From positions 1 to 8,161 of the forward strand of contig CALXSZ010000116.1 in NCBI GenBank assembly GCA_944391275.1: a stretch of DNA of 8,161 nucleotides, read 5' to 3'. This DNA is from an uncultured Syntrophomonadaceae bacterium (GTDB taxonomy: Bacteria; Bacillota; Syntrophomonadia; Syntrophomonadales; Syntrophomonadaceae). Of the stretch, positions 5,680 to 8,161 are shown piece after piece; within the stretch, counting starts at the first letter, position 1, and each line of letters starts with the position of its first letter. The notes beneath the pieces are model-generated. The model worked only from the letters and a program-made list of their open reading frames with translations, was not told the DNA's origin and searched no databases. Made by a program: the position numbers and the translations under genes.

Positions 5680-7287
5680 ATGCAAATTACGTTTATGGGC
5701 GCCGCCCGTACGGTAACCGGTTCTTTTCATCTCATTGAAACAGAAACAGCTCGTTTCGCAATTGATTGCGGGATGTTTCAGGGAAGTAAAGCGATTAAAG
5801 AATATAACTACCGGAATTTCGAAGTGAACCCAGCTTCTATTGATTTTATTATTCTCACCCATGCGCATATCGACCATTGCGGATTAATCCCCAAATTAGT
5901 CAAGTACGGATTTAAAGGCAACATTTACTGCTCACAGCCTACGAAAGATTTATTATCTTTTATGTTATTAGATTCCGCACATATCCAAGAAACAGAAGTT
6001 GAACGGAAAAATCGCAAGGCCAAACGTTCCGGCAAAGATCTCCTTGAACCAATTTATACGTCTGAACATGCACAGGCAGCAGCCAATCTAGCCGTCGTAC
6101 TTGATTATGATCACCCGGTGTTCCTGGCTCCCGGCGTTCGAGTTTGCCTGAGGGATGCAGGTCATATTTTGGGTTCCGCCATCGTAGAAGTTTGGTTGGA
6201 AGAAAACGGTCACCAAACCAAAGTGGTCTTCAGTGGGGATCTTGGTCAAATGAATCAACCCATTATTAAAGACCCAACCTTTATTGACGACGCCGACTAC
6301 ATTGTCATGGAATCAACCTATGGCAATCGTTTTCATCGCCAGGGAGAGGGACGCGCAAAAGAATTAAGTAAAGTTATCCAAGAAACTATGGCCAAAGGGG
6401 GAAATTTAATCATTCCTTCTTTTGCTTTGGAAAGAACGCAGGATTTATTATATGATCTATATCATTTATATGAATCCGGTGAATTGGATCCTACCATTGA
6501 TATTTTTATTGATAGTCCTTTAGCCGTAGCTGCAACCGAAGTTTTCTTCAAAAACACCCAATTTTACGACGAAGAAAGCAAAGCCATCTTAGATCGTGGC
6601 GATCATCCACTGCGTTTGCCCAATCTGAAATTTTCAAGAACCCAGGAAGATTCAATGGCATTAAATCAACGCGCCGGACATGCTATCATCATCTCAGCAA
6701 GCGGCATGTGTGATGCTGGGCGGATTAAACACCACTTAAAACATAATCTGTGGCGACCTGAAAGTACGGTGCTTTTTGTCGGATACCAAGCCGATGGTTC
6801 TTTGGGAAGACGTATTTTAGATGGGGAAAAAAGAGTCCGAATTCACGGGGAAGAAGTGCAGGTCCGAGCGGATGTTCGTTCCATTGAAGCCTTTTCAGCG
6901 CACGCGGATCAAGGGGTTTTAATGGATTGGCTTAAAGGATTTAAAACGCCCCCTCAAAAGGTCATTCTTGTCCACGGAGAATTTGAAGCCCAGCAAGCTT
7001 TAGCGGAACGAATTGAAAATGAATTACACTATCCCGTTCTCATTCCTGAATGGTTGGATTCTATCCAATTGGTTCCCGAACCAGCCGCTCAACGTTCGGC
7101 AACCGTCTTCCAACAAGCATTTGTGCCGGAAATGGCTTCTTTATCTCAGCAGCAACAAAGCCTATTAGCGGAAGAACTCTATTTGTCCATCCGTCAAAAG
7201 CTCAATGCACTGTATCGCTCGAGCGAAGAGAAGCATGGTTACGCAGAACTCATTCAAAAATTACAGCAACTGGAAAAACTATTGTGA
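5680..7287 (+). CDS. Beta-CASP metallo-beta-lactamase ribonuclease (COG1236, CPSF73/YSH1-like)
   Basis: A 535-residue cytosolic enzyme of the family that cuts RNA, close in pattern to Thermus TTHA0252. The metallo-beta-lactamase parts are AIDCGMFQG (27-35), THAHIDHCG (60-68; H61, H63, D65, H66), DAGHILGS (159-166; H162), FSGDLG (184-189; D187) and VHGE (431-434; H432). The beta-CASP insert lies at about 205-400: motif A at MESTYGNR (E211), ISASGMCDAGRIKHHL (338-353) with motif B at H351/H352, and motif C at FSAHAD (H408). All metal ligands are present, so it should be active. It differs from RNase J, whose metal motif is HGHEDH. About 75 residues after the catalytic core (460-535) form a helical, Gln-rich tail absent from the shorter Thermus protein of about 430 residues. 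GGGAGGA lies seven bases before the ATG. It follows the 152-residue gene and is probably in one transcript with it. Its RNA targets are unknown. Confidence 0.92.
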   Translation: MQITFMGAARTVTGSFHLIETETARFAIDCGMFQGSKAIKEYNYRNFEVNPASIDFIILTHAHIDHCGLIPKLVKYGFKGNIYCSQPTKDLLSFMLLDSAHIQETEVERKNRKAKRSGKDLLEPIYTSEHAQAAANLAVVLDYDHPVFLAPGVRVCLRDAGHILGSAIVEVWLEENGHQTKVVFSGDLGQMNQPIIKDPTFIDDADYIVMESTYGNRFHRQGEGRAKELSKVIQETMAKGGNLIIPSFALERTQDLLYDLYHLYESGELDPTIDIFIDSPLAVAATEVFFKNTQFYDEESKAILDRGDHPLRLPNLKFSRTQEDSMALNQRAGHAIIISASGMCDAGRIKHHLKHNLWRPESTVLFVGYQADGSLGRRILDGEKRVRIHGEEVQVRADVRSIEAFSAHADQGVLMDWLKGFKTPPQKVILVHGEFEAQQALAERIENELHYPVLIPEWLDSIQLVPEPAAQRSATVFQQAFVPEMASLSQQQQSLLAEELYLSIRQKLNALYRSSEEKHGYAELIQKLQQLEKLL

Positions 7288-7323
7288 GTTTCTTTGCATG
7301 TAAAACATTTAAAGGACGAAATT

Positions 7324-7339
7324 TACAAAAATTTTTGTA
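7324..7339. repeat. 16-bp perfect palindrome next to the terminator hairpin
   Basis: TACAAAAATTTTTGTA is a perfect palindrome touching the 5' base of the following hairpin. It may simply be AT-rich flanking DNA, or add to termination, as it gives the hairpin a nearby T-run on the minus strand. Confidence 0.5.
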
Positions 7340-7375
7340 GAAAGGCATAGGCATAGTACGCGTTCTATGCCTTTC
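7340..7375 (+). terminator. Hairpin after the beta-CASP gene, probable terminator
   Basis: GAAAGGCATAG (7340-7350) pairs exactly with CTATGCCTTTC (7365-7375) around 14 bases. A duplicated GGCATAG (7350-7356) allows an alternative shorter stem with an 8-base loop. The T-run after it is broken by C's (TTTCCTTTAT), so termination may be incomplete. It lies 52 bases after the stop. Confidence 0.7.
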
Positions 7376-7500
7376 TTTCCTTTATATATACATATAATTT
7401 CAATTATTTTGTCAACTTATTTTTCAACGATTTTTCTCATTTTCTCCCTCTCTTTTTGATTTTGCTTTTTTCTTTGCCCATAGGAAAATTTCATTTGATA

Positions 7501-7509
7501 TGGTATACT
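7501..7509 (+). promoter_or_regulatory. Extended -10 promoter of the dnaD-like gene
   Basis: TGGTATACT gives an extended -10 (TG, one base, TATACT at 7504-7509). No good -35 box is found at 16-18 bases upstream (TAGGAA at 7481-7486), which is usual for promoters relying on the extended element. The ATG is 51 bases after the box. Confidence 0.6.
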
Positions 7510-7560
7510 AGTAGATATGAAATAGATTCTTGAATATTTAAAAGATTTGAGGTTTTTCCC

Positions 7561-8161
7561 ATGTACGAGCTTTTGTTCCCGGAGCTGCTTCGCGGTGGCT
7601 CCGCTTTTATTCCCGGTTTACTTTTTCAATATGCGAGCGAACTGAATCTAGATATGGAAGATTTGGGTTTTTTCTCGGTGTTATTCTACTGTTTATCCAA
7701 TTCCAGACCGTTGGCGCATCAGGGTATTGCGATCGGGCAAGTGCAAAAAATTTGTCCGGGTTATTCGAATGCGCGCCTAAACAAACGTTTAAATCGTTTG
7801 ATGGATTTAGGGCTAATTTCTGTTTCCGAAGATGGTTCACGCCGCTTTGTGAATAAATGCGTTTATTTGGAACCCCTGTTTGACCAATTAAGTCAATTCG
7901 TTTTACGGGATCATAGCGGTTTAGATACAGCGATCATCAAACCCCAGGAACTGCTTCAGCAAGAACAGGAATTACGTATATGCCAAGAAGAAATTTCCCG
8001 TTTGAAACTGGAATTGGCACAGGCTCGCCAAATTAACGGAACAAATTCTTCGGCCCTCCCTTCCTCTCCATCCAAAAGTCCCTATTTTACGGCAATCGCA
8101 GATTTTATTGCGGAACGTACGGGAACATTGCTTAGCTCGCGAATGTCTGAGGAGTTGGATA
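7561..8161 (+). CDS. dnaD: DnaD-like primosome protein, cut by window end
   Basis: The first 200 codons of an open frame that runs off the right edge. DnaD helps load the replicative helicase during replication initiation and restart in Firmicutes. The N-terminal part (about 12-112) reads as the winged-helix DDBH1 domain: GGSAFIPGLLFQYASELNL, ARLNKRLNRLMDLGLISVSEDGS, and YLEPLFDQLSQFVL align by eye with B. subtilis DnaD. A probable coiled coil (about 127-158) and a Ser/Pro-rich linker (about 160-173) follow. SPYFTAIADFIAERTGTLLS (173-192) then looks like the start of the DnaB_2 domain (DDBH2), which usually begins with an aromatic, helical FxRxLS-type motif. The weak ribosome binding site GAGG is eight bases before the ATG. 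The coiled-coil spacer is longer than in B. subtilis DnaD. Other DnaD-domain proteins, such as DnaB or phage homologues, remain possible. Confidence 0.8.
   Translation, partial: MYELLFPELLRGGSAFIPGLLFQYASELNLDMEDLGFFSVLFYCLSNSRPLAHQGIAIGQVQKICPGYSNARLNKRLNRLMDLGLISVSEDGSRRFVNKCVYLEPLFDQLSQFVLRDHSGLDTAIIKPQELLQQEQELRICQEEISRLKLELAQARQINGTNSSALPSSPSKSPYFTAIADFIAERTGTLLSSRMSEELD

Noticed and set aside
5329..5877. Open frame of 182 codons on the minus strand
   Set aside because: It is antisense to two genes with good starts and, in the second, clear catalytic motifs, so it is a shadow frame.
5680..7287. RNase J1/J2 as identity of the beta-CASP protein
   Set aside because: The metal motif is THAHIDHCG rather than the HGHEDH of RNase J, and the overall pattern fits the CPSF73-like COG1236 branch.

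Overview
The window looks like chromosomal DNA of a low-GC Firmicute (Bacillota). The reasons are a full T-box riboswitch, AGGAGG-type ribosome binding sites, a DnaD-type primosome protein, an Lrp/AsnC regulator paired with an alanine-type aminotransferase (as in B. subtilis alaR-alaT, formerly yugG-yugH), and a DUF3006 gene beside a ComEC-like metallo-beta-lactamase protein. I cannot name the genus. No transposase, CRISPR array, tRNA, rRNA or phage gene is visible, so this is core-type housekeeping DNA rather than an obvious accessory island.

Layout. From 1 to 2186 a leftward (minus-strand) gene cluster reads: a secreted or membrane-anchored ComEC-like MBL hydrolase, a small DUF3006 protein, a membrane-anchored 277-residue protein of unknown function, and possibly the first codons of a further gene running off the left edge. 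From 2187 to about 2550 is a divergent intergenic region with two exact tandem duplications and a near-perfect palindrome. From 2550 to 4637 is a rightward unit: a sigma-A-type promoter, a T-box leader whose specifier codon I read as GCU (alanine), alaR, alaT overlapping it by one base, and a factor-independent terminator. From 4638 to 5153 is a gene-free stretch with a 12-bp inverted repeat and a promoter. From 5154 to 7375 lie an unrecognised 152-residue protein, a 535-residue beta-CASP metallo-beta-lactamase ribonuclease (COG1236/CPSF73-like), and a hairpin. From about 7500 to the right edge is an extended -10 promoter and the first 200 codons of a DnaD-like replication initiation protein, cut by the window end.

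How it fits together. The clearest story is the alanine unit. Uncharged tRNA-Ala should bind the leader, stop the terminator from forming and allow transcription of an Lrp-type regulator and a transaminase that can make alanine from pyruvate. Three independent details of the leader agree on alanine: the position of the specifier, the purine after it, and the UGGU bulge matching an A discriminator. The leftward cluster joins an extracellular MBL enzyme to its usual DUF3006 neighbour and an anchored domain protein. The beta-CASP enzyme probably shares a transcript with the unknown 152-residue protein, which makes that protein the best candidate for something undescribed. I saw no convincing new multi-gene system.
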